A DNA stretch of 9,688 nucleotides. Source: Balneolaceae bacterium. GTDB lineage: Bacteria; Bacteroidota; Rhodothermia; Balneolales; Balneolaceae. Both the position numbers and the translations under genes were made by a program. A model generated the notes under the pieces. The model was not told the DNA's origin, searched no databases, and saw only the letters and a program-made list of their open reading frames with translations. This document shows, piece by piece, positions 1 through 7,041 of the stretch. Each line of letters opens with the position of its first letter. The first letter of the stretch is position 1. The stretch lies in the NCBI GenBank assembly GCA_007123985.1, contig SLGA01000211.1, forward strand, positions 1 to 9,688, given 5' to 3'.

Positions 1-743
1 AAACCCGCGCTGGTAATTACACCCATACCTGACCTCATACTTTTAAGAAACGGGCGATTACCCACCGGATGCATAATTACATTTTCGCGTTCGATGATTT
101 CAGAACAGGATGGAGAAAAGATATGCCATTCCACACTTTTAAGCTGACTGAAAAGTGTGAATAGAGTATCATGATGAAATGCTGGCAGGTAAACGGTGAT
201 ATGTTTTCCTTTTTCAACTTCAAGTTCTAACACTTCTTTTCTGATAACAGGCGGTAGGATAAATGAATCATACCGCAAAAAATGAAACCCAACAGCGTGT
301 TTGCAAGGGGCAAAATTTTTAAGTATTTGTTCTGCTAAAAGTGATGTGCGTTTTGGACGCGGGCTATTTTTCGACAGAAAAGAAGCTTGATGACTGAGTG
401 CAACTGCCGGAGCAAGTTTATTGTGAGACGCCCAGGCTGTAACGGGTTCATAATCTGAAATGATTAAATCATAGCGACTCACATCCAATGAGTGAATGTC
501 TTTTAAAAAAGTGACCGGCCGAATCTTTAATGCAGTTTGTAAATTGGAAACACCACCCTTAGAATCGTATGCAAGGCTCAATCCCCTTTTCTGAATTACA
601 GGCGTGTTCTCAAGCGTCATACTGCAGTTATAGCCGCTTACAATTACATCTATATCGGCACTTTTTGCCAAGATTGGAAGAATTTCGCGTGCCCTGCTAA
701 TGTGTCCGTGGCCGGTTCCCTGTATTCCGTAAAGTATTTTCAT
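1..743 (-). CDS. GT-B fold glycosyltransferase, N-terminal part (runs off the left edge)
   Basis: The reading frame is open from an ATG at 741-743 to the window edge, giving about 247 residues with no stop. The N-terminus has the nucleotide-sugar glycosyltransferase signature GTGHGHISRA at residues 9-18, typical of the MurG/UDP-glycosyltransferase-like group (MJ1255-type proteins, GT1/GT28 style). A later segment reading YDLIISDYEP suits the N-terminal acceptor-binding Rossmann-like domain; the donor-binding C-terminal domain is mostly outside the window. Its ATG overlaps the stop of the upstream phosphoesterase by four bases (ATGA), so the two are almost certainly one operon with translational coupling. 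Seen: motif, overlap, truncation by the window. Inferred: transfer of a sugar to a membrane lipid or cell-envelope acceptor, because the partner resembles a lipid A enzyme. The exact donor and acceptor cannot be read from the sequence. Confidence 0.8.
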   Translation of the reverse strand, partial: MKILYGIQGTGHGHISRAREILPILAKSADIDVIVSGYNCSMTLENTPVIQKRGLSLAYDSKGGVSNLQTALKIRPVTFLKDIHSLDVSRYDLIISDYEPVTAWASHNKLAPAVALSHQASFLSKNSPRPKRTSLLAEQILKNFAPCKHAVGFHFLRYDSFILPPVIRKEVLELEVEKGKHITVYLPAFHHDTLFTLFSQLKSVEWHIFSPSCSEIIERENVIMHPVGNRPFLKSMRSGMGVITSAG

Positions 744-1555
744 TTTATTTGTATAAGTGATTTTGTACCGTTTTTTTGAATTAGCTTTTCGATTCGTTCA
801 CCGGCAATGAACTCCTCTTCTTTATATCTGTACATGTTCCACTCATCACCGTTGTATTCAAGTGCTGTAAGATTTTCAATCCAGTCACCTGAATTCATGT
901 AGATGACGGATCCTTTTTCATTTTCAAACCCCCGAATTTTTGGCTGATGAATATGTCCGCAAATCACATAATCATATCCCTGGTCTATCGCCAGTTCAAT
1001 TGCGGTTGTCTCAAAATCATCGATGAAACGAACCGCCTTTTTAACACTTTCTTTTATCTTTTTTGAAAGAGATAGTTTTCCCTTGCCCATTTTTACAGAA
1101 ATACGATTTACCAAACGATTGAGAAGGATGAGAAGCTCGTACCCGTGGCTGCCTATTTTTGCAATCCATTTGCTGTATTTCATGCTCACATCGAATATGT
1201 CTCCGTGAAAAATCCATACCTTCTCACCATTTAAATCGAGAATCAATTTATCCCTGATGAAGAGCGGGCCAAGCTGAAGACTGGAGACTTTTCTGAGAAC
1301 TTCATCGTGATTACCGGTGAGATAGTAGATATCGGTTCCGTTTGTCATCATGGTGAGAAGAGTACGCAGAACCATCATGTGAGATTCCGGCCAATAATAC
1401 TTTTTAAAGTTCCATACATCTACAAAATCACCGTTTAAAACTATAATTTTCGGATCGATAGAATTGAGGTATTGAAGCAGTTCAAGTGCATGGCACCCTA
1501 CTGTACCGAGATGCACATCGGATAGAACGACAATGTCGAGTGGTCTTTTTTTCAT
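740..1555 (-). CDS. UDP-2,3-diacylglucosamine diphosphatase-like metallophosphoesterase
   Basis: This calcineurin-like phosphoesterase of the LpxH/YbbF group (COG2908 type) shows the full metal-binding motif series. Numbered from the longer start at 1582 these are SDVHLG (Asp22, His24), NGDFVD (Asp52), GNHDE (Asn91, His92, Asp93), HGDIFD (His126, Asp128) and CGHIHQP (His210, His212). LpxH enzymes hydrolyse UDP-2,3-diacylglucosamine to lipid X in the cytosolic leaflet of lipid A synthesis; this Bacteroidota-type branch may act on that or a related envelope glycolipid precursor. I chose the Met at 1553-1555 (sequence MKKRPLDIVVLSDVHLG) over the Met nine codons upstream (to 1582), because family members as I know them start close to this point. 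Neither start has a clear ribosome site, so 1582 remains possible. The stop overlaps the next glycosyltransferase start by four bases. Confidence 0.85.
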   Translation of the reverse strand: MKKRPLDIVVLSDVHLGTVGCHALELLQYLNSIDPKIIVLNGDFVDVWNFKKYYWPESHMMVLRTLLTMMTNGTDIYYLTGNHDEVLRKVSSLQLGPLFIRDKLILDLNGEKVWIFHGDIFDVSMKYSKWIAKIGSHGYELLILLNRLVNRISVKMGKGKLSLSKKIKESVKKAVRFIDDFETTAIELAIDQGYDYVICGHIHQPKIRGFENEKGSVIYMNSGDWIENLTALEYNGDEWNMYRYKEEEFIAGERIEKLIQKNGTKSLIQIK

Positions 1556-1724
1556 TTTCGTGCAGATGATTATTTCATACAAATTAAATGTTCCACTATT
1601 ATCTCTTTGTGTTGCAACTGTTATGGGATTGTCATCAGATTGTTAAAAAATTATTTCCTTATTTCATAAAGTATATATTATCAGTAATATAGACTGTTAA
1701 TCCATCATCATTAGATTTTAATTT
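1556..1724. other. AT-rich divergent intergenic region
   Basis: This spacer separates the leftward phosphoesterase from the rightward oxidoreductase, so it must carry promoters for both directions. It is rich in A/T, especially about 1640-1685 (runs such as TATATATTA). I could not find a convincing sigma-70 or Bacteroidota-type (TTTG / TAnnTTTG) promoter pair, an operator or a hairpin. It does not contain the TAGGG-N5-CCCTA palindrome found elsewhere in the window. Confidence 0.45.
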
Positions 1725-2786
1725 ATGGCACAAAAAAAGCGCCTTCTCATTTATGGTAGCTATGGCTTTACAGGCAACCTGATTACTGAAAGAGCCATTA
1801 ATGCCGACCTCGACATAATTTTGTCAGGGAGGGATGAGCAGAAACTTAAAGCACAGGCGAAAAAGTGGAAAGTACCCTACAAACGTGCTTCACTTGAATC
1901 GCCTGAGGAACTTGATGCTGTTTTGAATAATGTATCTGTGGTGTTGCACTGTGCCGGGCCATTCATCCATACATGGAAACCGGTTGCGGAAGCATGCCTC
2001 CGAAATAACTGCCATTATCTCGATATAACCGGAGAGATTATTGTTTTTGAATCGCTTAGAAAAATGGATAAAGCATTTAAAGAAAAAAATTTGATGGCTA
2101 TGCCCGGTGCCGGTTTTGATGTGGTTCCAACAGACTGTGTAGCAAATTATTTGAGTAACTTAATGCCGGAGGCTACTCATCTTGAACTGGCCTTTAAAGG
2201 TTTAGGCGGGAGAATTTCCAGAGGTACCGCCAAAACGATGGTAGAAAATTTGGGTATGGGAGGTGTCGTCAGGCAGAATGGGATATTAATAAAAGTTCCC
2301 GCAGGTTATAAAACCCGTGATATCAATTTTCAGGAAAAGGAAGAGCAGTGTGTGTCCATCCCCTGGGGCGACATTTCAACCGCGTATACATCTACAGGAA
2401 TTAAAAATATTATTGTCTATACAGCTATGCCACCCTCTACAATTCGGAAAATGAAGTGGTTGAAATATCTGAACTTCATTCTAAAGAGAGATTTTGCAAA
2501 GCGGTATTTGAAAAAACGAATTGATAAAAATCCGCCCGGCCCAAGCGAAGAACAGCGAAACAATGGACGTTCACTGATTTGGGGTGAGGTGAGAAATTCC
2601 GGTGGTGAGGTAACACAGGTTGTGCTTGTAACGGCTGAGGGATATAAACTAACAGCCGAAATGAGTGTTGAAATTGCTTCCAGAGTTATGAATGGTGATT
2701 TTAAAAACGGATATCAAACACCGGCTACAGCGTATGGCCACAATCTTATCTTTTCTGTAAAAGGCTCAAAATGGCTTGAAAAATAA
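1725..2786 (+). CDS. Saccharopine dehydrogenase-like NAD(P)-dependent oxidoreductase (trans-acting enoyl reductase-like)
   Basis: This 353-residue protein begins with a Rossmann dinucleotide-binding motif GSYGFTG (residues 11-17), followed by SGRD (34-37), where the cofactor ribose or phosphate is usually read. It continues with the family blocks CAGPF (76-80), HYLDITGE (97-104) and GAGFDVVPTD (128-137). This block order is that of the SCCPDH/trans-acting enoyl-reductase group rather than true lysine-pathway saccharopine dehydrogenases. Mycobacterial relatives reduce double bonds in polyketide-derived lipids; many bacterial members have no known substrate. The length is somewhat shorter than the roughly 400 residues common in the group. 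No signal peptide is visible and it should be cytosolic or membrane-associated. There is no Shine-Dalgarno sequence before the ATG, as for most genes here. The OsmC-like gene follows on the same strand after 85 bases and may be co-transcribed. Substrate unknown. Confidence 0.8.
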   Translation: MAQKKRLLIYGSYGFTGNLITERAINADLDIILSGRDEQKLKAQAKKWKVPYKRASLESPEELDAVLNNVSVVLHCAGPFIHTWKPVAEACLRNNCHYLDITGEIIVFESLRKMDKAFKEKNLMAMPGAGFDVVPTDCVANYLSNLMPEATHLELAFKGLGGRISRGTAKTMVENLGMGGVVRQNGILIKVPAGYKTRDINFQEKEEQCVSIPWGDISTAYTSTGIKNIIVYTAMPPSTIRKMKWLKYLNFILKRDFAKRYLKKRIDKNPPGPSEEQRNNGRSLIWGEVRNSGGEVTQVVLVTAEGYKLTAEMSVEIASRVMNGDFKNGYQTPATAYGHNLIFSVKGSKWLEK

Positions 2787-2871
2787 AAGTCTCATATCAG
2801 CTTAAGTATAGGTTTGATGGAAAGGAGAAAGAGTTCGATATTGAGGAGAAATTTTTAACTAAACAGATAAA

Positions 2872-3315
2872 ATGGCAGCTTCGGGTAAAAAAATAATACA
2901 CGTACATCTTGGACCGGACAACTACAAAACCGTAATGACGGCCGGTAAACACGAACTTATTTCGGATGAACCAAAAAATATCGGTGGCAGTGATGAGGGG
3001 CCGGATCCGTATGATTATTTACTAATGTCACTGGGTTCGTGCACTGTAATTACGGTGCGGATGTATGCCGAAAGAAAGGGGTGGGATATAAAGGATATTT
3101 ATATGGAACTGCGCCACTCAAAAGATTATGCAGAAGATTGTAAGGATTGTGACGATCCTAAAGCTAAGATAGATATGATTGAAAAAGAGATTATTATAAA
3201 AGGTGATCTTACGGACGAGCAGCTTGATCGATTGCTTGAAATATCAAAAAAATGTCCGGTTCATAAAACTCTGCAGGGCGATCTGGAGCTTAAATCATCC
3301 ATCAGCAGAAAGTAG
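2872..3315 (+). CDS. OsmC/YhfA-family peroxiredoxin-like protein
   Basis: At 147 residues this has the usual OsmC length. The two family cysteines are present: Cys57 in SLGSCT, at the start of the central helix, and Cys128 in KKCPVHKTL. In OsmC/Ohr proteins this pair reduces organic hydroperoxides or other peroxides in the cytosol, using a dithiol or lipoyl reductant. A further CKDC pair (Cys90, Cys93) lies in the inserted loop after the YAED segment, a pattern I also know from the YhfA-like branch, so it marks the subfamily rather than being unique. The start is well fixed: the ATG at 2872 is the first start after an in-frame TAA at 2860-2862. A GAGGAG sequence near 2843-2848 lies too far upstream (more than 20 bases) to be a normal ribosome site. 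A neighbouring Acg-like gene converges on its end, with 19 bases between the two stops. The specific substrate is not determined. Confidence 0.88.
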   Translation: MAASGKKIIHVHLGPDNYKTVMTAGKHELISDEPKNIGGSDEGPDPYDYLLMSLGSCTVITVRMYAERKGWDIKDIYMELRHSKDYAEDCKDCDDPKAKIDMIEKEIIIKGDLTDEQLDRLLEISKKCPVHKTLQGDLELKSSISRK

Positions 3316-3334
3316 AGGGCATTCAGTACAGTAG

Positions 3335-3985
3335 TTAGCCGAAAGAAAATAAAATCTGTGGACAAACTTCATCTGAAGTGGCTTCACCATTTTTTGGATC
3401 ACCCTTAATTCTGCAAAAATTCATGATGAAATGCGGTTCTCTCTTATGTTTTTTTGCGAAGGTATGCGCAATTGTTTCCTGCCAATACCCAACATTCAGC
3501 CACGTAAACGGATTGTCGAACTTTGATGTAATCAGGTGCCAGTTCTGGCTTTTTGTTTTATCATCTCCAAACCCACAATTTTGAATAAACTCTTGTTCTG
3601 GGTGTTCCAGTTTTAACTGATAGTACTCGGTATATCTTTTAAGTTCATCCTCAAAAGATTCGTCAGTTTTGTCCGAATCGAATGAGTTTTCAGGAGATTC
3701 ATGATATTTCTTTTCATCCATCCTTATGGATGCGATTACTTCATGATTTTCAATTGACGGAAAACTTTGAATAAGGAAATACGATTTGCTGTTTTCAATT
3801 TTATAAGAAAGTGCTTTTAAAACCCTACCGATTGCAATTACAGCTGCCCTATAAGCCTCTTTATCTTTCAGGTAGTGCCGAAGTACGGATAACTCAATTG
3901 AATTCCCGGATATTTGATACCGCCAGGTGTGAGACTGATAGGTATCAGCTTTTTTTCGAATTTCAAGAATCCAGTTTTCCAACAT
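3335..3985 (-). CDS. Short Acg/nitroreductase-like protein, probably stress-related
   Basis: I recognise this 216-residue protein only tentatively. The segment at about residues 16-62 (SHTWRYQISGNSIEL, then KEAYRAAVIAIGRVLKAL) follows the pattern of Acg-type nitroreductase-fold proteins: APS..NTQPWRF, a strand, then DP..R.l.iscGaal. The segment FDNPFTWLNVGYWQETIAHTF near residues 156-176 matches the later S..dWL.aG.ale.vll.A block. Acg (Rv2032) and its relatives are about 330 residues and belong to the DosR hypoxia regulon of Mycobacterium tuberculosis, so this is a shortened form. The usual NTQPW is replaced by QSHTW. It has no signal peptide and an acidic, Ser-rich middle (about residues 95-115). 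Upstream lies a palindrome (4140-4156) identical in layout to one before the porin. FMN binding or enzymatic activity cannot be asserted; it may be a non-catalytic flavin-binding relative. Confidence 0.6.
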   Translation of the reverse strand: MLENWILEIRKKADTYQSHTWRYQISGNSIELSVLRHYLKDKEAYRAAVIAIGRVLKALSYKIENSKSYFLIQSFPSIENHEVIASIRMDEKKYHESPENSFDSDKTDESFEDELKRYTEYYQLKLEHPEQEFIQNCGFGDDKTKSQNWHLITSKFDNPFTWLNVGYWQETIAHTFAKKHKREPHFIMNFCRIKGDPKNGEATSDEVCPQILFSFG

Positions 3986-4109
3986 GGTTGTATTCAGTTA
4001 TTAATTTCGTTGATTTGGAATCTCAGTAAGACAAATTCCTTTCTATTGTATCGGCTCACTTCTAGTTGTACCCTGTGCACATACCTCTAATATCAAAAGA
4101 AAATATGTA

Positions 4110-4115
4110 CGTATA
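4110..4115 (-). promoter_or_regulatory. Possible -10 element for the Acg-like gene
   Basis: On the minus strand TATACG starts 26 bases after the end of the TAGGG-N5-CCCTA core. That would put the centre of the palindrome near -45, a position typical for an activator that contacts RNA polymerase. There is no good -35 hexamer, which fits an activated promoter. It is a weak match supported mainly by the similar geometry at the porin promoter. Confidence 0.25.
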
Positions 4116-4139
4116 GAAGGGCAGAACTCTGATTTGCTG

Positions 4140-4156
4140 ATAGGGTAATTCCCTAT
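4140..4156. promoter_or_regulatory. Palindromic operator candidate TAGGG-N5-CCCTA, upstream of the Acg-like gene
   Basis: The sequence ATAGGG-TAATT-CCCTAT forms a 17-bp inverted repeat centred at 4148. The core TAGGG-N5-CCCTA (4141-4155) has the same half-sites and spacing as the one at 7042-7056 before the porin. Neither side has a T-tract, so it is not an intrinsic terminator. Dimeric NarL/FixJ/DosR-type regulators bind short GC-rich inverted repeats of this size, and such a regulator is encoded nearby. Binding itself is inference. Confidence 0.6.
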
Positions 4157-4164
4157 ACAGAGGG

Positions 4165-4182
4165 TTTCTGTTCAGGCAGAAA
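4165..4182. repeat. Short inverted repeat downstream of the second YceI gene
   Basis: TTTCTG (4165-4170) and CAGAAA (4177-4182) form a six-pair stem with a six-base loop, about 33-50 bases beyond the YceI stop. The stem is weak, and the T-run lies on the plus-strand side, not after the stem in the direction of YceI transcription. It is therefore a poor terminator for the YceI operon and may have no function. Confidence 0.25.
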
Positions 4183-4214
4183 TTTTAACAGGAGACAATA
4201 TTTCTGAGTTTATT

Positions 4215-4886
4215 TTATCTGGAGCCTGGAAGTTCATCGGTATCACAAACAGTACATGCGTGATTATTTTCTGATGCTATCAGGTCGAAATTTACGGAAA
4301 GTTCATCATCGGCTTTCACAAGCCCCATGAGTGCTGTTGGAGGTTCTACTCCAAAATCAGACATTCGAATGGTTGTTTTTCCTATTGCCCGAACTTTATC
4401 GTGTTCCAGGTAATACGCCCTGGTAACAAAACGAATATTTCTTGTGCTTCCGGCAACAGTTAAAGAGCCGTTAACTTCAATTTCAAATGCGTCATCTGCT
4501 TCTTCAGGCCCATTTAGCATTGTTGCATTATCGAACATGAATATGATTTCCGGGAATTCATCTGATTTTAGTGCTTGCTGCAGATCACGGTTCATTCTGC
4601 TGCGTCCGCATTCGAACCCATCAACCCTGATTTCAACTTTCAAATAGAGGCGTTTGCTAACATCCTGTAAAAATTCAGGGTTCGGATCTTCAAAAAGTGT
4701 GGCTTCACCAAAATATTGATTTGCCTGGCATTCAAACTCGTTGATGTTTGAGCGGCCTTCAATCCAAAGTTTGCTCACCTCTTCAGGTGTGTATGTAACC
4801 TGCCGCGAAAAAGCCTCTTCCATAGTTGCGAATATGGTGAGTATCGCAGCTAACAGTACTGTTAGTATGGATGAGGCTATTTTCAT
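4215..4886 (-). CDS. Secreted YceI-family protein with four cysteines
   Basis: This 223-residue protein has a hydrophobic N-terminal signal sequence (about residues 1-28; cleavage near the FSRQ segment is unclear). It is followed by a YceI lipocalin-like barrel: WIEGRSNINEFECQ (41-54), a central strand set, SLTVAGSTRNIRF (141-153) and the hallmark SDFGVEPPTALMG near the C-terminus (176-188). YceI proteins bind long isoprenoid or amphiphilic lipids in the periplasm. Unlike its neighbour it has Cys53 and Cys93 in the barrel and a C-terminal extension with a CTVC pair (Cys211, Cys214), which could form disulfides or bind a metal or heme; this is inference. It follows the other YceI gene after 13 bases, so they share a transcript. 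Similarity between the two, for example PPTALMG and PPTAVMG, suggests tandem duplication and divergence. Confidence 0.85.
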   Translation of the reverse strand: MKIASSILTVLLAAILTIFATMEEAFSRQVTYTPEEVSKLWIEGRSNINEFECQANQYFGEATLFEDPNPEFLQDVSKRLYLKVEIRVDGFECGRSRMNRDLQQALKSDEFPEIIFMFDNATMLNGPEEADDAFEIEVNGSLTVAGSTRNIRFVTRAYYLEHDKVRAIGKTTIRMSDFGVEPPTALMGLVKADDELSVNFDLIASENNHACTVCDTDELPGSR

Positions 4887-4899
4887 GTATCAGATGTTA

Positions 4900-5499
4900 C
4901 TATCGTGCAAAGGTTACATCAAAAATAATTTCAATTTCATCGCGAGCGCGAATGGTACCCATAACTGCTGTAGGAGGATCAATATCGAAACTGGTCATCA
5001 GCAGATCATGTTTTCCGGCAAAGCGAATGGAGCCGTCGTTGTTTAGTGTAGCTACAACATTCATAGAGATCGAATGGTCTACACCTGCTGCGTTAATAAC
5101 ACCATCAGCTGAGATGTTAGCCTGGTTACCATTGGCTTCAATTCCGGTAATTTCATTGAGCTTGAAAGTAATGGTTGGGTAATCATCACCCTTAAGGTAC
5201 GATTGTAAGTTGCGGGTTAAGCGCCCGGAATCAGATTCAATGCCATCCACTGCTATGTTAATTTCAAGAGATGAAAAAGCTTCCGGTGTAAGTTCATCGA
5301 TTGAGAGATTTTCAATTCCGGAAAACACAAGTGTTGCATTTGCATCGGTAATGTCGCCATACCATGAGCGAACGTTACTGTCTCCGTCAATTCTAAATTC
5401 GGCGACCTCACTAAGGTTGTAGGTAACATCTTGCGCAGTTGCTGTAGTAAAAACAAATGCGAAGGCTAACAGGGTTGATATAATTACTTTCATTTTCAT
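4900..5499 (-). CDS. Secreted YceI-family protein
   Basis: The 199-residue protein opens with a clear signal peptide of about 22 residues ending in TATAQ, followed by DVTYNLSEVAEFRIDGDSNVRSW, the usual first strands of YceI. Later blocks are DGVINAAGVDHSISMNVVA (132-150) and TSFDIDPPTAVMGTIRARDE (169-188), the family signature. The length is typical. YceI proteins form a periplasmic lipid-binding barrel for polyisoprenoid compounds. There are no cysteines at all, in contrast to the next gene. The start could be Met1 or Met3; only weak ribosome-site similarity is visible. Just upstream is the porin terminator hairpin, whose T-run ends about 14 bases before the ATG. Expression therefore seems to depend on read-through from the porin transcript, on processing, or on a promoter inside the porin gene. 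Confidence 0.88.
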   Translation of the reverse strand: MKMKVIISTLLAFAFVFTTATAQDVTYNLSEVAEFRIDGDSNVRSWYGDITDANATLVFSGIENLSIDELTPEAFSSLEINIAVDGIESDSGRLTRNLQSYLKGDDYPTITFKLNEITGIEANGNQANISADGVINAAGVDHSISMNVVATLNNDGSIRFAGKHDLLMTSFDIDPPTAVMGTIRARDEIEIIFDVTFAR

Positions 5500-5513
5500 A
5501 ACTCATCTGGTTT

Positions 5514-5541
5514 AAAAATGGGCTTCATTAATTGAAGCCCA
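5514..5541 (-). terminator. Intrinsic terminator after the porin gene
   Basis: TGGGCTTC (5519-5526) pairs with GAAGCCCA (5534-5541) around a seven-base loop, an eight-pair stem that an A-T pair in the loop may extend. On the minus strand the stem is followed directly by five T residues (A's at 5514-5518 on the plus strand). It lies 23 bases beyond the porin stop and only 14 bases before the YceI start. Confidence 0.8.
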
Positions 5542-5564
5542 CTTAATCATATTACAAATTTTAT

Positions 5565-6875
5565 TTAGAAACTGATAACTGCTTCGAGCATCAATCCGTT
5601 AAACTTGGCACCATCAAACAATGTTCCTGTGGTAAAGCCGCTGTATGATTGTGTTACATATTCAACTTTAGCCAGTACGTTGTTCGTAAGGAACCAGCCA
5701 CCACCGATGTTAATTCTATCGATGTCTACACTTTCTCCTGCTGCAGTGTCGCCTGTTACTAAGTTATAACGTCCGCCGAGGTAAATATTTTCACTGCTGC
5801 CAAATCTGTAGAGAAGTTCAGCACCTATTTGTGTGAAAGTACGTGAGTCTGCCTCTGCAGCTGCTTTACCTGATGCTACTTCATACACTCCGAAGAACTC
5901 AAGACCCTGGAACTTAACAAACGGGTTGATCATGATTGCAGTGAGTTCATTATTGAATCCGGGGTCGAAACGTGGTGTTCTGAATTCACCCGGATTGCTT
6001 GTCAGGATGTTATAGTATCTCGATCCGGCACGGTCTCCGGCATAAAGGAACGTTCTGTTAGATTGCCCTGTGTGGTAGAACGATCCTGTTAAACGTAGCC
6101 TTAGATCTTCTGAGATCTGTCTGTCGAAGCCAAGCTTACCTACAAGAGATACTCTGGTTGCGAGCTGGCCGGGGGCTGGCTCACGCACACTTTGATTTAG
6201 TTTACCATTGGTCATACCAATCATTGCAAGGAAGCCATTGTTCTGGAAGTACACTTCACCACCTACTTCAGTTGTAAACGCATCCATAATGTAGTTGCCT
6301 ACGAATGGGTTGAAGATAGTTTGGCCGTTGTCGCTTCTTCTGAAGTGAGCATCACCGTAGTTAATTTCCATGTGACCAAACTTAATGGTTACTTTATCCA
6401 TAATATCACTTGCAAAACCTTCCTGGATGAAATCCAGTCTGTCAACCTGCATGTAACCACCTTTAACGTATGGCTGTGCATGGTGGCGTGATGAGAGATA
6501 CGTTCTCAGGTGCATTCTTAAACCGTTGTGCAGTTGCACATCGATGTCAAGGTTTGATGTAGCGAGGTTGAAATTCGGGCCGATGTTAAAGATGTTGCTC
6601 ATAATCGGGTTACCATCTTCATCGGTACCGGTTCTGAATGGTCCGGCATTTTCGTGATCGAGTGCCTGGAACTGTAATGTATTCGCTCCGCCAATGCGAA
6701 CGGTTACTCCTTCAAAAGGAACGTCATTGTCTTTAGTAGTTTCGAATACGTTAATTCCGGTTCGGTCCGGTGCTCTGAAATATTGCAGGTCTCTTGAGCT
6801 TTGAGCCTGTACGGTAGACTCCATGGCTGTCATGGATAGGATCAGTATTGTTAATACTGATAGTAATGTTTTCAT
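5565..6875 (-). CDS. Outer-membrane beta-barrel porin
   Basis: Starting at the Met at 6873-6875, the 436-residue protein has a good signal peptide (MKTLLSVLTILILSMTAM, cleavage near VQA|QS). A run of alternating strands rich in Gly and aromatic residues follows, and the protein ends in ...MLEAVISF with a terminal Phe, the mark of BamA-assembled barrels. The pattern (repeats such as KFGHMEINYGDAHFRR, long-strand Asn/Gly turns) resembles the phosphate-selective OprO/OprP-like or general porin group, but I cannot assign a substrate. The frame stays open upstream to a Met at 6956, but that would put 27 charged residues before the signal peptide, so I treat it as leader. It sits behind a palindrome shared with the Acg-like gene, downstream of the regulator gene, and is followed by a terminator and two YceI genes. 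It is probably the main structural gene of this operon. Confidence 0.8.
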   Translation of the reverse strand: MKTLLSVLTILILSMTAMESTVQAQSSRDLQYFRAPDRTGINVFETTKDNDVPFEGVTVRIGGANTLQFQALDHENAGPFRTGTDEDGNPIMSNIFNIGPNFNLATSNLDIDVQLHNGLRMHLRTYLSSRHHAQPYVKGGYMQVDRLDFIQEGFASDIMDKVTIKFGHMEINYGDAHFRRSDNGQTIFNPFVGNYIMDAFTTEVGGEVYFQNNGFLAMIGMTNGKLNQSVREPAPGQLATRVSLVGKLGFDRQISEDLRLRLTGSFYHTGQSNRTFLYAGDRAGSRYYNILTSNPGEFRTPRFDPGFNNELTAIMINPFVKFQGLEFFGVYEVASGKAAAEADSRTFTQIGAELLYRFGSSENIYLGGRYNLVTGDTAAGESVDIDRINIGGGWFLTNNVLAKVEYVTQSYSGFTTGTLFDGAKFNGLMLEAVISF

Positions 6876-7011
6876 GTTATTCTGATTATTAGTTATTAAT
6901 GATAAATTTCTTTTTTTGTCTGTGTTGTCTGGTCTGATTTTTTTGATTTGTTTCATAACAACGTGACTAATATCCGCACCTTCGAATAAAAGAGTAACGG
7001 GTATTATTCTG

Positions 7012-7017
7012 ATCGTA
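7012..7017 (-). promoter_or_regulatory. Possible -10 element for the porin operon
   Basis: On the minus strand TACGAT begins 25 bases after the palindrome core, almost the same spacing as TATACG in front of the Acg-like gene (26 bases). This would place the palindrome near -44. The hexamer is a partial match and no -35 is evident, as expected for an activator-dependent promoter. Confidence 0.27.
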
Positions 7018-7041
7018 ATCTAAGGTTATCCCCGATGGTGG

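Larger units (their letters stand above)
3986..4214. other. Intergenic region upstream of the Acg-like gene
   Basis: This 229-base non-coding stretch lies between the second YceI gene and the Acg-like gene, both leftward. It holds the palindrome at 4140-4156, a possible -10 element and a weak hairpin at 4165-4182, each listed separately. The rest is AT-rich, and I see no gene, RNA or repeat in it. Its length and the position of the palindrome suggest that the Acg-like gene has its own promoter instead of relying on read-through from the YceI genes. Confidence 0.55.

Noticed and set aside
2817..2858. Tiny reading frame of 13 codons (ATG at 2817) between the oxidoreductase and the OsmC-like gene
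   Set aside because: Too short, with no ribosome site of its own and no recognisable leader-peptide pattern; likely chance in A/G-rich spacer.
4140..4156. Reading the TAGGG-N5-CCCTA palindrome as a transcription terminator of the YceI operon
   Set aside because: The stem has only six pairs and there is no T-run on either strand after it; the same layout recurs before the porin, which fits an operator better.
4741..5182. Two overlapping plus-strand reading frames (101 and 103 codons) across the YceI genes
   Set aside because: They lie antisense to two well-supported secreted YceI genes, have no domain pattern, and look like composition shadows.
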